A model generated the notes under the pieces. That model saw nothing but the letters and a program-made list of their open reading frames with translations. It was not told where the DNA came from and did not search any database. From assembly GCF_036898465.1 (NCBI RefSeq), contig NZ_JARUMJ010000001.1, forward strand, positions 2,976,001-3,040,000: 64,000 nucleotides of DNA, read 5' to 3'. Of this stretch, positions 29,158 through 37,174 are shown in pieces (the first letter of the stretch is position 1; every line of letters starts with the position of its first letter). A program made the position numbers and the translations under genes. This DNA comes from Streptomyces sp. B21-105 (GTDB lineage Bacteria > Actinomycetota > Actinomycetes > Streptomycetales > Streptomycetaceae).

Positions 29158-29701
29158 GAGTCGGCCGGCGGCGCAGGTCGACGTACCAGTCGTTGGAGGT
29201 GATCGGGTTCCCCCTGGGGTACTCGAACGCGACCTCCCCGAGCAGCGTGAACCCGGCTTTGCGGCACACCCAGTTGGACGCGGCATGGTCCACGGCGGGA
29301 AAGGCGTGCAGAGCCGGGCGACCGCCGTCGGCCCGCCGTACGGCGTCCACCAGGGCCCGGGCGGCCTGGGCGGCGAGCCCTCGGCCCTGGAACTCGGGCA
29401 GAATCGCCCAGCCCGTCTCCCACACCGCTTCGCCCCGCCACTCGCGTCCCCAGTAGCCGATCGAGCCGACCGACCGGGTCTCGCCGTCTGCCGCCGACAC
29501 GATCCGGTACATGCGCCCGGCAGGCAGCTCGAGGTACCGCCGGTGCCGGTCCGCGAGCTTCTCCTCGCTCTCCGGCCCGCCCAGGTGGCCGGTCATCTCC
29601 GGGCTGTTGGTCCGCCGCAACAGCCAGAAGTCACCCTCAGACCAAGGCACCAGCCGTACCTGTCCCGTGCCCGTCCCCGCGTCCGTCTCCGCGTCCTCCA
29701 T
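29132..29701 (-). CDS. GNAT-family N-acetyltransferase (RimJ/RimL-like)
   Basis: A 189-residue protein. The start at 29701 has AGGA eight bases upstream; ATG at 29710 is an alternative. After a short acidic tail it shows VRLVPWSEGDFWLLRRTNSP, GSIGYWGREWRGEAVWETGW, motif A ILPEFQGRGLAAQAARALVD and motif B SNWVCRKAGFTLLGEVAFEY. This is the RimJ/RimL side-chain or amino-terminal acetyltransferase layout; the substrate is unknown. The C-terminus overlaps the end of the ApbA/PanE gene. Confidence 0.85.
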   Translation of the reverse strand: MEDAETDAGTGTGQVRLVPWSEGDFWLLRRTNSPEMTGHLGGPESEEKLADRHRRYLELPAGRMYRIVSAADGETRSVGSIGYWGREWRGEAVWETGWAILPEFQGRGLAAQAARALVDAVRRADGGRPALHAFPAVDHAASNWVCRKAGFTLLGEVAFEYPRGNPITSNDWYVDLRRRPTPTEERRVG

Positions 29702-29825
29702 GGCCGTCATCCTAGGTGCGGGTACGACACCGGCCGGGCCGCGGCGGCGGGTCGTACGATCATGAAACGCCCGGGCGAACTCGGCCCCGCCGCCGCCCCG
29801 TTCACGGCCGAAGGAAGAAGCACGC

Positions 29826-30710
29826 ATGTCCGTTCCCGTCCTCGGCGCCGTGTCGCGAGTGTCGTCGCTCGTGCGCCGCCGCGTTCCGACGTGTGTGCTC
29901 ACCCACGCCGGCCCGCCGACCGCCGACGACGGTCACGCCGTCGACCGCCATGTGCCCATCGCCTCGCTGACCAAGGTCGTCACCGGCACGGCGCTGATCC
30001 GGATGGCCGCGGCGGGAGTGCTGGCCCTCGACGATCCGCTCGAACGCTGGCTGCCCGCGGTCCCCGCCACCGGCATCACGCTGCTCGACCTCGCCCGGCA
30101 CGCCTCGGGCCTCCCCCGGCTGCCGCCGGGCCCCCTTCCGGGCCGGGATCCGTACGCCGCGTTCGATCTCCCCGCGCTGCACGCGCTCCTCCCCCGGCTG
30201 GACACGCTGGCCGTTCGTCCGCCGGGAAGCGAGGAGGAGTACTCCAACTTCGGCTACGCGATCCTCGGCGCGGCCCTGACCGCCGCGGCCGGGACGACCT
30301 ACGAGGAGCTGGCGTCGGCGTACGTGCTGCGCCCTCTCGACATCACGGAGATGACCGCACAGCCCGCCCCCGAGCGGTGTCTGCAGGCCCCGGGGCTGTT
30401 CGGCGGGTCGCGCAGGCCCTGGACGATGGACGGCGCGATCCTGCCGGCGGGAGGCTTGTGGGCGACTCCCCGCGCCGTGGCCGACCTGGTCGTGCGGCTC
30501 CTCGTGGAGCGACGGCTGGGCGATCCCGCGCCGTCCTGGATACGGACCGGCTCGATGGTCTGGCACAACGGGGCGACCCGTCTCGCGTCGCTGTTCGCCG
30601 GGGCCCAGGACGACGGGAGTTGGGTGGTCGTCCACCGACTGAACGCGGAACCGGAGGACACGGACCGGCTGGGCGTCACACTGCTCCGCCAGGACCACCG
30701 ACCGGACTGA
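29826..30710 (+). CDS. Serine hydrolase of the class C beta-lactamase/DD-peptidase fold
   Basis: A 294-residue protein with the penicillin-recognising motifs: S-x-x-K in IASLTKVVTG (about residue 47-50), Y-x-N in EEEYSNFGYAILG, and an HNG in SMVWHNGATR standing for the third motif. No signal peptide is clear, so location is uncertain. Family members are D-aminopeptidases, esterases or beta-lactamases; the specific reaction cannot be told. AGGAAG precedes the ATG. It is divergent from the GNAT gene. Confidence 0.85.
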   Translation: MSVPVLGAVSRVSSLVRRRVPTCVLTHAGPPTADDGHAVDRHVPIASLTKVVTGTALIRMAAAGVLALDDPLERWLPAVPATGITLLDLARHASGLPRLPPGPLPGRDPYAAFDLPALHALLPRLDTLAVRPPGSEEEYSNFGYAILGAALTAAAGTTYEELASAYVLRPLDITEMTAQPAPERCLQAPGLFGGSRRPWTMDGAILPAGGLWATPRAVADLVVRLLVERRLGDPAPSWIRTGSMVWHNGATRLASLFAGAQDDGSWVVVHRLNAEPEDTDRLGVTLLRQDHRPD

Positions 30711-30711
30711 T

Positions 30712-30727
30712 TCGAACGGTCGTTCAC
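30712..30727. promoter_or_regulatory. Possible LexA (SOS) box
   Basis: TCGAAC-GGTC-GTTCAC matches the actinobacterial SOS box TCGAAC-N4-GTTCGA at 10 of 12 fixed positions. A weaker copy (TCGAAC-AGGC-GTACCA, 30760-30775) overlaps the -10 box of the gene at 30783. Pattern match only. Confidence 0.3.
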
Positions 30728-30782
30728 ACGAACACCGCAAAGGAGCTCGCTACTCAAAATCGAACAGGCGTACCATTGGCGT

Positions 30783-31232
30783 GTGGCTACGACCTATGAC
30801 TTTCCCAGCGACCTGCGCGCCGGTCAGGAGGAGCTGCATCAGGTCCGGGCCGAGCTGTCGGCCCTGCTGAAGCGGCTCCCCTGGTCGGTCGAGCCGCTGG
30901 ACGGCTACAGCGACACCGGCGGCTGGCGCAAGGCCGAGCGGCCCGCCTCGCCCGGCTGGACGGCGGACGAGCAGGCCGAGGTGGAGAAGCTGCGGCGGCG
31001 GGAGCACGAGCTCGCGGTGTTCGTGACCTGTCACCGCTTCTGGGCGGAGGTCGCCACGGCGGACCGCGTCGAGGCCCGCATGACCCTCAAGCACGCCCCC
31101 GACCCATCCCCGGACCCATCCCCGGATCCATCCCCCGAGCCCTCCCCTGACCCCGCCCCCGAGCCAGCCCCCACCCCTTCTCCGGACCCGTCCCCCGAGC
31201 CGCCCCCCAGCCCCGCCGCCGGGCAGGCCTGA
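30783..31232 (+). CDS. Conserved protein with Pro/Asp/Ser-repeat tail, function unknown
   Basis: A 149-residue protein from GTG (MATTYDFPSDLRAGQEELHQ). The first ~105 residues look like a soluble helical domain (VRAELSALLKRLPWSVEPLD, then EQAEVEKLRRREHELAVFVT and CHRFWAEVATADRVEARMTL). The remaining ~40 residues are a disordered tail of D/E-P-S-P repeats. No Shine-Dalgarno sequence precedes the start; TACCAT (30771-30776) lies six bases upstream, so a leaderless transcript is likely. A strong terminator follows. I do not recognise the family; it looks like a genuine streptomycete core gene. Confidence 0.75.
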   Translation: MATTYDFPSDLRAGQEELHQVRAELSALLKRLPWSVEPLDGYSDTGGWRKAERPASPGWTADEQAEVEKLRRREHELAVFVTCHRFWAEVATADRVEARMTLKHAPDPSPDPSPDPSPEPSPDPAPEPAPTPSPDPSPEPPPSPAAGQA

Positions 31233-31240
31233 CCGGATAC

Positions 31241-31275
31241 GCCGACGGCCCCCCGGGATACGGGGGGCCGTCGGC
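31241..31275. terminator. Bidirectional 15-bp perfect stem-loop terminator
   Basis: Arms 31241-31255 and 31261-31275 pair perfectly over 15 bp with a 5-nt loop (GGATA). It sits nine bases after the stop of the plus-strand gene and about 30 bases beyond the 3' end of the minus-strand tRNA, so it can end both transcripts. Confidence 0.85.
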
Positions 31276-31306
31276 GGCGGCGACCCGGCGGGCGGGTCGT
31301 CGTCCT

Positions 31307-31381
<75 letters not shown>

Positions 31382-31433
31382 AGGACACGAGCCGACAGCC
31401 TACATCGCCGCGGCGCATGCCCCGCAAACCCGT

Positions 31434-31475
31434 ATCGGGCGTATCGGGGTTACGGATCGGGGTCAATCGGGGTCA
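31434..31475. promoter_or_regulatory. Direct-repeat array (ATCGGG) upstream of the DUF4097 gene
   Basis: ATCGGG occurs at 31434, 31443, 31456 and 31466. The last two form a perfect tandem 10-mer ATCGGGGTCA x2 (31456-31475). Spacing of 9-13 bp is near one helical turn, as in response-regulator sites. It lies about 110 bp before the DUF4097 start. The regulator is unknown. Confidence 0.35.
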
Positions 31476-31583
31476 TGGGGGGGTTACCCCCACCCCGGAT
31501 CCGGGAGTGGGCCGGATCGTCCGCGGGCTCGCGGCTGCCTACCGTCGTAAACGCATCGTCAGGCAGCCCAGGGGGAGACCACC

Positions 31584-32357
31584 ATGGCCCGTACGACCCG
31601 TTTCGCCCGCTCGGTCCTCGTCACCGGGGCCGTCGTGGCCCTCGCCGCCGGCGCGACCGCGTGCGGCGCCTCCGCCTCGGACGACGACCACCCCGACCAC
31701 CGGACCTTCGGCGTCGCGGGCGGCACCCTCACCATCGACTCGGACGACTCGGCGCTCGAGATCGTCGCGTCGGACGACGCCGAGGCCGGCAAGGTCGACG
31801 TCACCCGCTGGTTCAAGGGCTCCGTCGTCGTCGGCGGTAAGCCGAAGGTGACCTGGTCGATGGAGGACGACCGGCTGACCCTGCGGACGCACTGCTCCGG
31901 CCTGGTCGCCGACTGCGCGGCCAAGCACCGCATCGAAGTGCCCCGGGGGATCGCCGTGAAGGTCGAGGACGACGACGGCAGCGTCCGGGCGAGCGGATTC
32001 CGGGACGCACTGAGCGTGCACGCCCAGGACGGCTCCGTGCACGTCACCGACTCCACGGGGCCGCTGGAGCTGCGCACGGACGACGGTTCGGTCCGTGCCG
32101 AGGTCGCCTCCCGCTCGGTGACCACGCACACCCAGGACGGCTCGGTGCGCCTCACCCTCAGCACCGTCCCGGACCGGGTGGAGTCCGTCAGCAACGACGG
32201 CTCGGTGACCATCGCGCTGCCCGCTGCCACCTACCGGGTGACGACCGAGACCGACGACGGCGGGGTGGACGTGTCGGTGCCGCGCGACGAGTCCAGCAGC
32301 CACGTGGTGAACGCTCGCAGCGCCGACGGCAAGGTCACCGTCCGGAACGCGAACTAG
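31584..32357 (+). CDS. DUF4097-family envelope protein, probable lipoprotein
   Basis: A 257-residue protein. The N-terminus is a signal segment ending in a lipobox-like ATAC (Cys27), so it is probably lipid-anchored outside. The rest is a right-handed beta-repeat domain of the DUF4097/DUF2807 type, with short strands repeating as VEDDDGSVRASG, VHAQDGSVHVTD, LRTDDGSVRAEV, THTQDGSVRLTL and SNDGSVTIALP. Such proteins are putative adhesins or envelope-stress proteins. The ATG has GGGGGAG eight bases upstream, and the direct-repeat array at 31434-31475 may control it. Confidence 0.85.
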   Translation: MARTTRFARSVLVTGAVVALAAGATACGASASDDDHPDHRTFGVAGGTLTIDSDDSALEIVASDDAEAGKVDVTRWFKGSVVVGGKPKVTWSMEDDRLTLRTHCSGLVADCAAKHRIEVPRGIAVKVEDDDGSVRASGFRDALSVHAQDGSVHVTDSTGPLELRTDDGSVRAEVASRSVTTHTQDGSVRLTLSTVPDRVESVSNDGSVTIALPAATYRVTTETDDGGVDVSVPRDESSSHVVNARSADGKVTVRNAN

Positions 32358-32439
32358 GAAACTTTCCGGCCCGTGTGTTCGTCCTTAACCGGTGGGAGAA
32401 TGACACCGGGCAGGGCGGATCACAGCACGGGAGAGGGAT

Positions 32440-33834
32440 GTGACGGCGACACGAGCACGGTCGTACTCGCCGTCGCCGCCGCGCGCGGACCGTTCCGCGC
32501 TCACGGCGCTGAAGGACTCCCTGGTCCTCCTCGCCCTCCCGCTGGCAGCCGCGCTGGTGCTGCCCGCCGCGTTCGCCGGCGGCGGCACCCGGCGCTGGTT
32601 CGGCGGGCGTGCGGAGGAGCAGCGCGCCGAGGCCCAGGCCGCGAAGGACGCGGCGGCCGCCGCGTTCTACGAACTGGACAGCGCCCAGCGGGATCTGCGG
32701 ATCTCGATCGAGACCATCAAAGCGGTGGACGACTCGCCGGCCGCCCGCCGTGCGGTCTCCGACTTCGAGGCCGTCGGCGCGCGCATCGACGAGGCCAGCC
32801 ACCAGTACATCGAAGCGGTGGACGCCCACGACCTCGACCGGGACGACCTGGAGGCGTCGGCGGCCGCCCAGGCGCGCGACCGGCTGACCCGCGCCAATGA
32901 GGAACTGGTCCGCGTCAAGCAGGAGCTGGACCGGTTCGCCGCCGGACTGGGCCCGCTGCTCGGCAAGGCCGAGACGCAGCTGGCCCGGCTCGCGCCGGCC
33001 GTGGAGCGGGCCCGGCAGGCGCTGCTGGCCGCCTCCGGCGCCCTGGACACGGCCCGCGGCGGCGGCCTGCGGGCGGACGATCTGGCGGCCCGGCTGGCGG
33101 CGCTCGCGCCGGAACTGACGATGCTGAACCAGGGTGCGGGCAAACACGGGGTGCCGCAGACCCTGGAGCGTGCCGAGCGGGTCGCGCGGGAGGCGGAGGC
33201 GGTCCGCGCGGAGGCCGGACGGCTGCCGGAGCGGGCCGCCGAGATCGACCACCGGCTGGTCTCGCTGCGCACGCGCGCGCAGGCGCTGACGACCCGCTCC
33301 GGCCAGGTGGATCCGGTGCTGAGCGAGCTGCGCCGGCGGTTCACGGCGGCCTGCTGGCAGGATCTTCAGCACGTTCCCGACCAGGCCGGGGAGAACGTCC
33401 GGCAGGCCGAGGCGAAGCTGGCCGAGGCGCAGGCAGCGCGGGACGCGCAGCGCTGGCCGGACGCCACCGCGCTGCTGTCCACGGTGCGGGCGCTGCTGAA
33501 CACCACGGACGAGGCGGTGTCGGCCGCCGGTGACCGGCTGACCAGGCTGAACGCGGTACAGAAGGATCCGCAGGCGGAGATCGACCGGACCCGGTTCGCG
33601 ATCCGGGACGCCCAGCGGCTGGCCATGGCGGGGCGCAACACCCCCGACCCGCGGCACGCACGTCCGCTGGACGAGGCGGTGGCGCGGCTGGAGCGGGCGA
33701 TCGGCACGCTGGAGGACCGGCACCCCGACTACTGGCACTTCCTCACCGAGACGGAGGCCGTGCGGCAGGCGGTCGGCGGCACGGTGGCCCGGATCCGCGA
33801 GGAGCGCGGCACCGGGCACGGCACCGGGCACTGA
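32440..33834 (+). CDS. Membrane-anchored coiled-coil protein, function unknown
   Basis: A 464-residue protein from GTG with GAGAGGG upstream. One membrane helix at about residues 25-48 (DSLVLLALPLAAALVLPAAF) is followed by ~400 residues that are nearly all helical and rich in Ala, Arg, Glu and Leu, with heptad-like stretches (RLTRANEELVRVKQELDRFA; LERAERVAREAEAVRAEAGR; AEAKLAEAQAARDAQRWPDA). A predicted long coiled coil facing the outside or the cytoplasm could act as a scaffold. It is 82 bp downstream of the DUF4097 gene, which hints at a shared envelope role. No family recognised. Confidence 0.8.
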   Translation: MTATRARSYSPSPPRADRSALTALKDSLVLLALPLAAALVLPAAFAGGGTRRWFGGRAEEQRAEAQAAKDAAAAAFYELDSAQRDLRISIETIKAVDDSPAARRAVSDFEAVGARIDEASHQYIEAVDAHDLDRDDLEASAAAQARDRLTRANEELVRVKQELDRFAAGLGPLLGKAETQLARLAPAVERARQALLAASGALDTARGGGLRADDLAARLAALAPELTMLNQGAGKHGVPQTLERAERVAREAEAVRAEAGRLPERAAEIDHRLVSLRTRAQALTTRSGQVDPVLSELRRRFTAACWQDLQHVPDQAGENVRQAEAKLAEAQAARDAQRWPDATALLSTVRALLNTTDEAVSAAGDRLTRLNAVQKDPQAEIDRTRFAIRDAQRLAMAGRNTPDPRHARPLDEAVARLERAIGTLEDRHPDYWHFLTETEAVRQAVGGTVARIREERGTGHGTGH

Positions 33835-33975
33835 CATTGCCGCTGCCGCTCGACGGGCGGATATTGGATGACGAGGGCACGTGCGGGCATTCCGGGCAGG
33901 TGATTCCGGGCACGTGACGTCCTTCTGTCGACATGTCGGGCATGCCGGGTATGTCTCACCCATCGGGAGGCGGAG

Positions 33976-34554
33976 ATGGCGACGCACGCACTGCGTTCCG
34001 GCTCGAAACGGCGGATCAGGATCGACGACCATCTGCCCGTCGATCACCGGCTGAACCTGGTCTACCGGATCGGCGCCGGGCTGATGGGCCTGGGTCTGGT
34101 CGTCTTCGGCGTCTTCGGGATCGTCGACAAGATCGGCTTCTTCGACACCGGTGGGGACGAGGTGTGGAGCCTCAACACCAACGGCGCGCTGAGCTGGCTG
34201 TCGGTCGCGGTCGGGCTGCTGCTCGTCGCGGGCATGGTGATCGGCGGGAACGTCGCGTCGACGCTGAACATGGTCTTCGGCGTGCTGTTCATCCTCAGCG
34301 GGTTCCTGAACATGGCCCTGCTGGAGACGGACTACAACTTCCTGGCCTTCGAGATCCAGAACTGCATGCTCAGCTTTGTGATCGGCATCCTGCTGATGGT
34401 GTTCGGGATGTACGGCAGGGTGGGGTCCGTCCTGCCGCACGACAACCCGTACTGGCGGGCCCGTCACCCCGGGGAGGGACGGGACCGGCCCGTCACCCCG
34501 GGGAGTGACGGGCCGGCCGGATCAGGGGCGGTGGGCCCCGATCAGGTGCGGTAG
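33976..34554 (+). CDS. DUF4383 membrane protein
   Basis: A 192-residue protein with four helices: LVYRIGAGLMGLGLVVFGVF, LSWLSVAVGLLLVAGMVIGG, LNMVFGVLFILSGFLNMALL and NCMLSFVIGILLMVFGMYGR. This is the DUF4383 pattern found in actinobacteria, role unknown. GGGAGGCGGAG precedes the ATG. The last ~30 residues are low complexity and their DNA doubles as a terminator hairpin. It overlaps the end of the convergent amidase gene by 13 bp. Confidence 0.85.
   Translation: MATHALRSGSKRRIRIDDHLPVDHRLNLVYRIGAGLMGLGLVVFGVFGIVDKIGFFDTGGDEVWSLNTNGALSWLSVAVGLLLVAGMVIGGNVASTLNMVFGVLFILSGFLNMALLETDYNFLAFEIQNCMLSFVIGILLMVFGMYGRVGSVLPHDNPYWRARHPGEGRDRPVTPGSDGPAGSGAVGPDQVR
34485..34516. terminator. Terminator hairpin inside the end of the DUF4383 gene
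   Basis: Arms 34485-34496 and 34505-34516 form a perfect 12-bp stem with an 8-nt loop. It lies within the last 70 bases of the DUF4383 gene and just past the stop of the convergent amidase gene, so it can serve both. An imperfect upstream copy (CCCGTCACCCCGGGGAG at 34470-34486) shows a local duplication. Confidence 0.7.
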
Positions 34555-35714
34555 GCGTAGAAGTACGCCGTCGGGTAGGAGGCGACGAGGCTCGCCACCG
34601 ACCTGCGCAGGGTGTTGTTCGAGTGGTACGTCACGTACGGCACGCCGCCGCTCTTGGCGGTGACGATCATCGTGTGGTCCTTGGACCCGTCGCGGTCGAA
34701 GTCCATCTGGAGGACGTCGCCGACCTCGAGCTGGTAGACGTTGGCGAGCGGCTTGGTGCGCTTGGAGTTCTGGGCGAACCAGGACCACTCGTTGACGCCG
34801 ACGAACGAGTCGGACTGGATGTCGGCGTTGCCGAACCACTTGGTGTAGTCGTACACGTAGCCCGGGACGTGCTTCCAGCCGCCGGCCTTGAGAGCCTGGC
34901 TGACGAAGTTGGTGCAGTCGCCGCCGGCGCCGTGGCCGTTGTAGTCCGGGTAGTCCTTGTTGTACGTGTACACGTACTTCTCGGCGTACGCCGCCATCGC
35001 CTTGTAGTCGTAGGCGGTGCCCGTCTTCGGCACGGCGGCCGGGTTGCGGGTGGTCGCCGCCTTCGGGGCGTTCGGCATGGTGTCGTCCGCCGTCGCCACC
35101 TTCACCGTCGGCGTCGGCTTGGAGAGCGTGTTCACCGCGAGGCCACCCTGGTCGGTGTCCCGGATGGTGGTGAGCTGCCAGTCGCCGTTCCGGTCGGCCT
35201 TGAACGTCAGCTCGTGCTTGGCCTGGAATCCGGTGGTCTTGGGGGCGCTGCCGCGGGTCTGGGCGTAGGTCAGGGTCGTGGTCTCGGTGACCTCGGCCTT
35301 GGCCGTGCGGCCCGTCACGCGGGTGGCGTTCAGGGTGACGGTGGTGGCGGCCTTGCTGTACTTCTCGCCCGCCTTCGCCAGCTTGTCCTTGCGCGCGCCG
35401 AGCGTGGACAGCGCGGCGTTCTCGGCGCGGGCCGTGCCGGAGGACAGCTTGACGTCGCCCGAGAAACCGTTGGTCAGCGGCTTGGACCGGTCGCCCTGCG
35501 CGCCGGTGACGAGCGCGTCGGTACGGTCGGTGAAGACCGCGTCGGCCAGCTTCTGGAAGGTGGCCTTCGTCCTGGCGTCGACCGTGGGGTCGTCGACGAC
35601 CGCGGCGCCCGCGGACCAGTTGGGCAGCAGCGCCACTCCGGCGACGACCGAGGTGGCGGCCGCCCCGAGTATCGCGACGCGGCGCCGTGTCGCCTTCAAT
35701 TTCCTTGACTTCAC
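34542..35714 (-). CDS. Secreted amidase-domain (Amidase_6, NlpC-like) protein
   Basis: A 390-residue protein from GTG (MKSRKLKATRRRVAILGAAA), with a Tat-like/Sec signal peptide ending near SAGA-AVV. The middle (~residues 40-230) is a beta-rich N-terminal domain; the C-terminal ~150 residues form a cysteine amidase domain with the nucleophile in GGDCTNFVSQALKAGGW and the catalytic His in GSKDHTMIVTAKSG. It probably cleaves cell-wall peptides outside the cell. It is the last gene of the PBP-deacetylase-amidase block, 124 bp after the deacetylase gene. Confidence 0.85.
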   Translation of the reverse strand: MKSRKLKATRRRVAILGAAATSVVAGVALLPNWSAGAAVVDDPTVDARTKATFQKLADAVFTDRTDALVTGAQGDRSKPLTNGFSGDVKLSSGTARAENAALSTLGARKDKLAKAGEKYSKAATTVTLNATRVTGRTAKAEVTETTTLTYAQTRGSAPKTTGFQAKHELTFKADRNGDWQLTTIRDTDQGGLAVNTLSKPTPTVKVATADDTMPNAPKAATTRNPAAVPKTGTAYDYKAMAAYAEKYVYTYNKDYPDYNGHGAGGDCTNFVSQALKAGGWKHVPGYVYDYTKWFGNADIQSDSFVGVNEWSWFAQNSKRTKPLANVYQLEVGDVLQMDFDRDGSKDHTMIVTAKSGGVPYVTYHSNNTLRRSVASLVASYPTAYFYAYRT

Positions 35715-35838
35715 TGATGTTTCCCCTCTTGCCCCGGCGACGGGAATGCCGAGGAGGGCATCCTTGCACGGGGTGTGTGGCTGTTGTGAAGGGGGTTGCG
35801 GTTGAGGTTTGGTTACTTCACCCGCCGTCCCCCGGCGG

Positions 35839-37125
35839 TCACTTGACGACCGTCGACCAGTCCGGGCTCTGCGCGGGATCCAGCGTGCGCAACCGCTCCA
35901 GAGTGGCGGGTGACTGGACGTCCATCCAGTCGGCGAGCTCCTTGAAGGACACGCACTTGACGTCCTTCTTGGTGCACACGCTCTCGATGGTCTGGTCGAC
36001 GGCCTTCATGTAGATGCCGCCGTTCCATTCCTCGAAGTGGTTGCCGATGAAGAGCGGGGCCCTGCTGCCGTAGTACACGCGGTTGAAGCCCGCCATGTAG
36101 GCGTCGGCGGTCTCCTGCTGCCACTGCGGGTACTCGGCCGGGTTGCCCTCGACCTCCCCCTTGGACTGGTTGTACAGGAAGTTGAAGTCCATGGACAGGC
36201 CCTGGTACTTGCCGCCCTCGTACGGGAGCATCTGCAGCGGAAAGTTCCAGATGCCGTCTTTCTTCGCCGGCCAGATCTGGAAGTCGCCGGCGGAGGACGC
36301 GTCGTAGCGCCAGCCGTAGCTCTTGGCGGCCTTCAGCAGGTTCGCCTGACCCTCCAGGCAGGGCGCCCGGCCGCCGACGACCGCCTTCTTGAAGTCGAAG
36401 GGCAGCGGGGCGATGTCCTTGTAGCCGGTGTTGGTCTTCCAGTTCTCCACGAACTTGTAGAACTGGTCGATCTCGCTCTTCCACTCCTCGACGCTCCAGT
36501 CGCCGCCGCCCTTGGCGCCGCAGAAGTGGCCGTTGAAGTGGGTGCCGATCTCGTTCCCCTCCTTCCACGCCTCGCCGAGCTGTTCCAGCGTGGTGCGGAT
36601 GTGTTCGTCGGTGGGGAAGCTGATCGCCGCCGAGCCCTTGGGGTGCTGCGGCGGGGAGTACAGGTCCTTCTTGCTCTTGGGCAGCAGGTAGATGCCGGTG
36701 AGGAAGAACGTCATGTGCGCGTTGTACTGCTCCGCCATCTTGCGGTAGTGCTCGAAGAGGCCGTCGTCGCCCATGAGGGCGCCGTCCCAGGAGAAGACCA
36801 CGAACTGGGGCGGCTTCTCGCCGGCCTTGAGCGGGACCGGCTTCAGCCCGCCCTTCTGCGGTCCGGTGTACGAGGTGGATCCGTCCCCCAGGACACGCGT
36901 CCTGCCGTCCCACGCCGGCTCCTCGGTGGCCCCCGCCGACGCCTTCTTGCTGTCCCCCGAGGACGCGGTCGGCTCGGTGTTCGCCGTCCGGTTGAGCACC
37001 AGATATCCCGCCACCAGGGACGCGACGACGAGAAGCGCCGCCAGCGTCAGGAACCCCGGGTGTGTGGCAGCGGGGTGGCGCGTTGTTGCCGGGGCCTTGC
37101 GGCGGCGGCCCGACGGTGACTTCAT
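35839..37125 (-). CDS. Polysaccharide deacetylase-like (NodB-fold) membrane-anchored protein
   Basis: A 428-residue protein with one N-terminal membrane anchor (FLTLAALLVVASLVAGYLVL) after a basic cytoplasmic start (SGRRRKAPATTRH). A ~50-residue linker leads to a NodB-like barrel: FVVFSWDGALMGDDGLFEHY holds the first conserved Asp in place of the usual T/SFDD, THFNGHFCG gives the H-x3-H metal pair, and FPLQMLPYEGGKYQGLSMDF then IGNHFEEWNGG near the end carry later barrel strands. It would deacetylate a wall or exported glycan. It is 49 bp after the PBP gene on the same strand, so probably co-transcribed. Confidence 0.8.
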   Translation of the reverse strand: MKSPSGRRRKAPATTRHPAATHPGFLTLAALLVVASLVAGYLVLNRTANTEPTASSGDSKKASAGATEEPAWDGRTRVLGDGSTSYTGPQKGGLKPVPLKAGEKPPQFVVFSWDGALMGDDGLFEHYRKMAEQYNAHMTFFLTGIYLLPKSKKDLYSPPQHPKGSAAISFPTDEHIRTTLEQLGEAWKEGNEIGTHFNGHFCGAKGGGDWSVEEWKSEIDQFYKFVENWKTNTGYKDIAPLPFDFKKAVVGGRAPCLEGQANLLKAAKSYGWRYDASSAGDFQIWPAKKDGIWNFPLQMLPYEGGKYQGLSMDFNFLYNQSKGEVEGNPAEYPQWQQETADAYMAGFNRVYYGSRAPLFIGNHFEEWNGGIYMKAVDQTIESVCTKKDVKCVSFKELADWMDVQSPATLERLRTLDPAQSPDWSTVVK

Positions 37126-37174
37126 GTGCGGCTCATTCTCCGGATTCTGGGGACGCGGACGGCCTGCTCGGTGG

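Noticed and set aside
34470..34516. Duplicate CCCGTCACCCCGGGGAG blocks as a mobile or REP element
   Set aside because: Only two copies are seen, and one is fully explained as a terminator stem.
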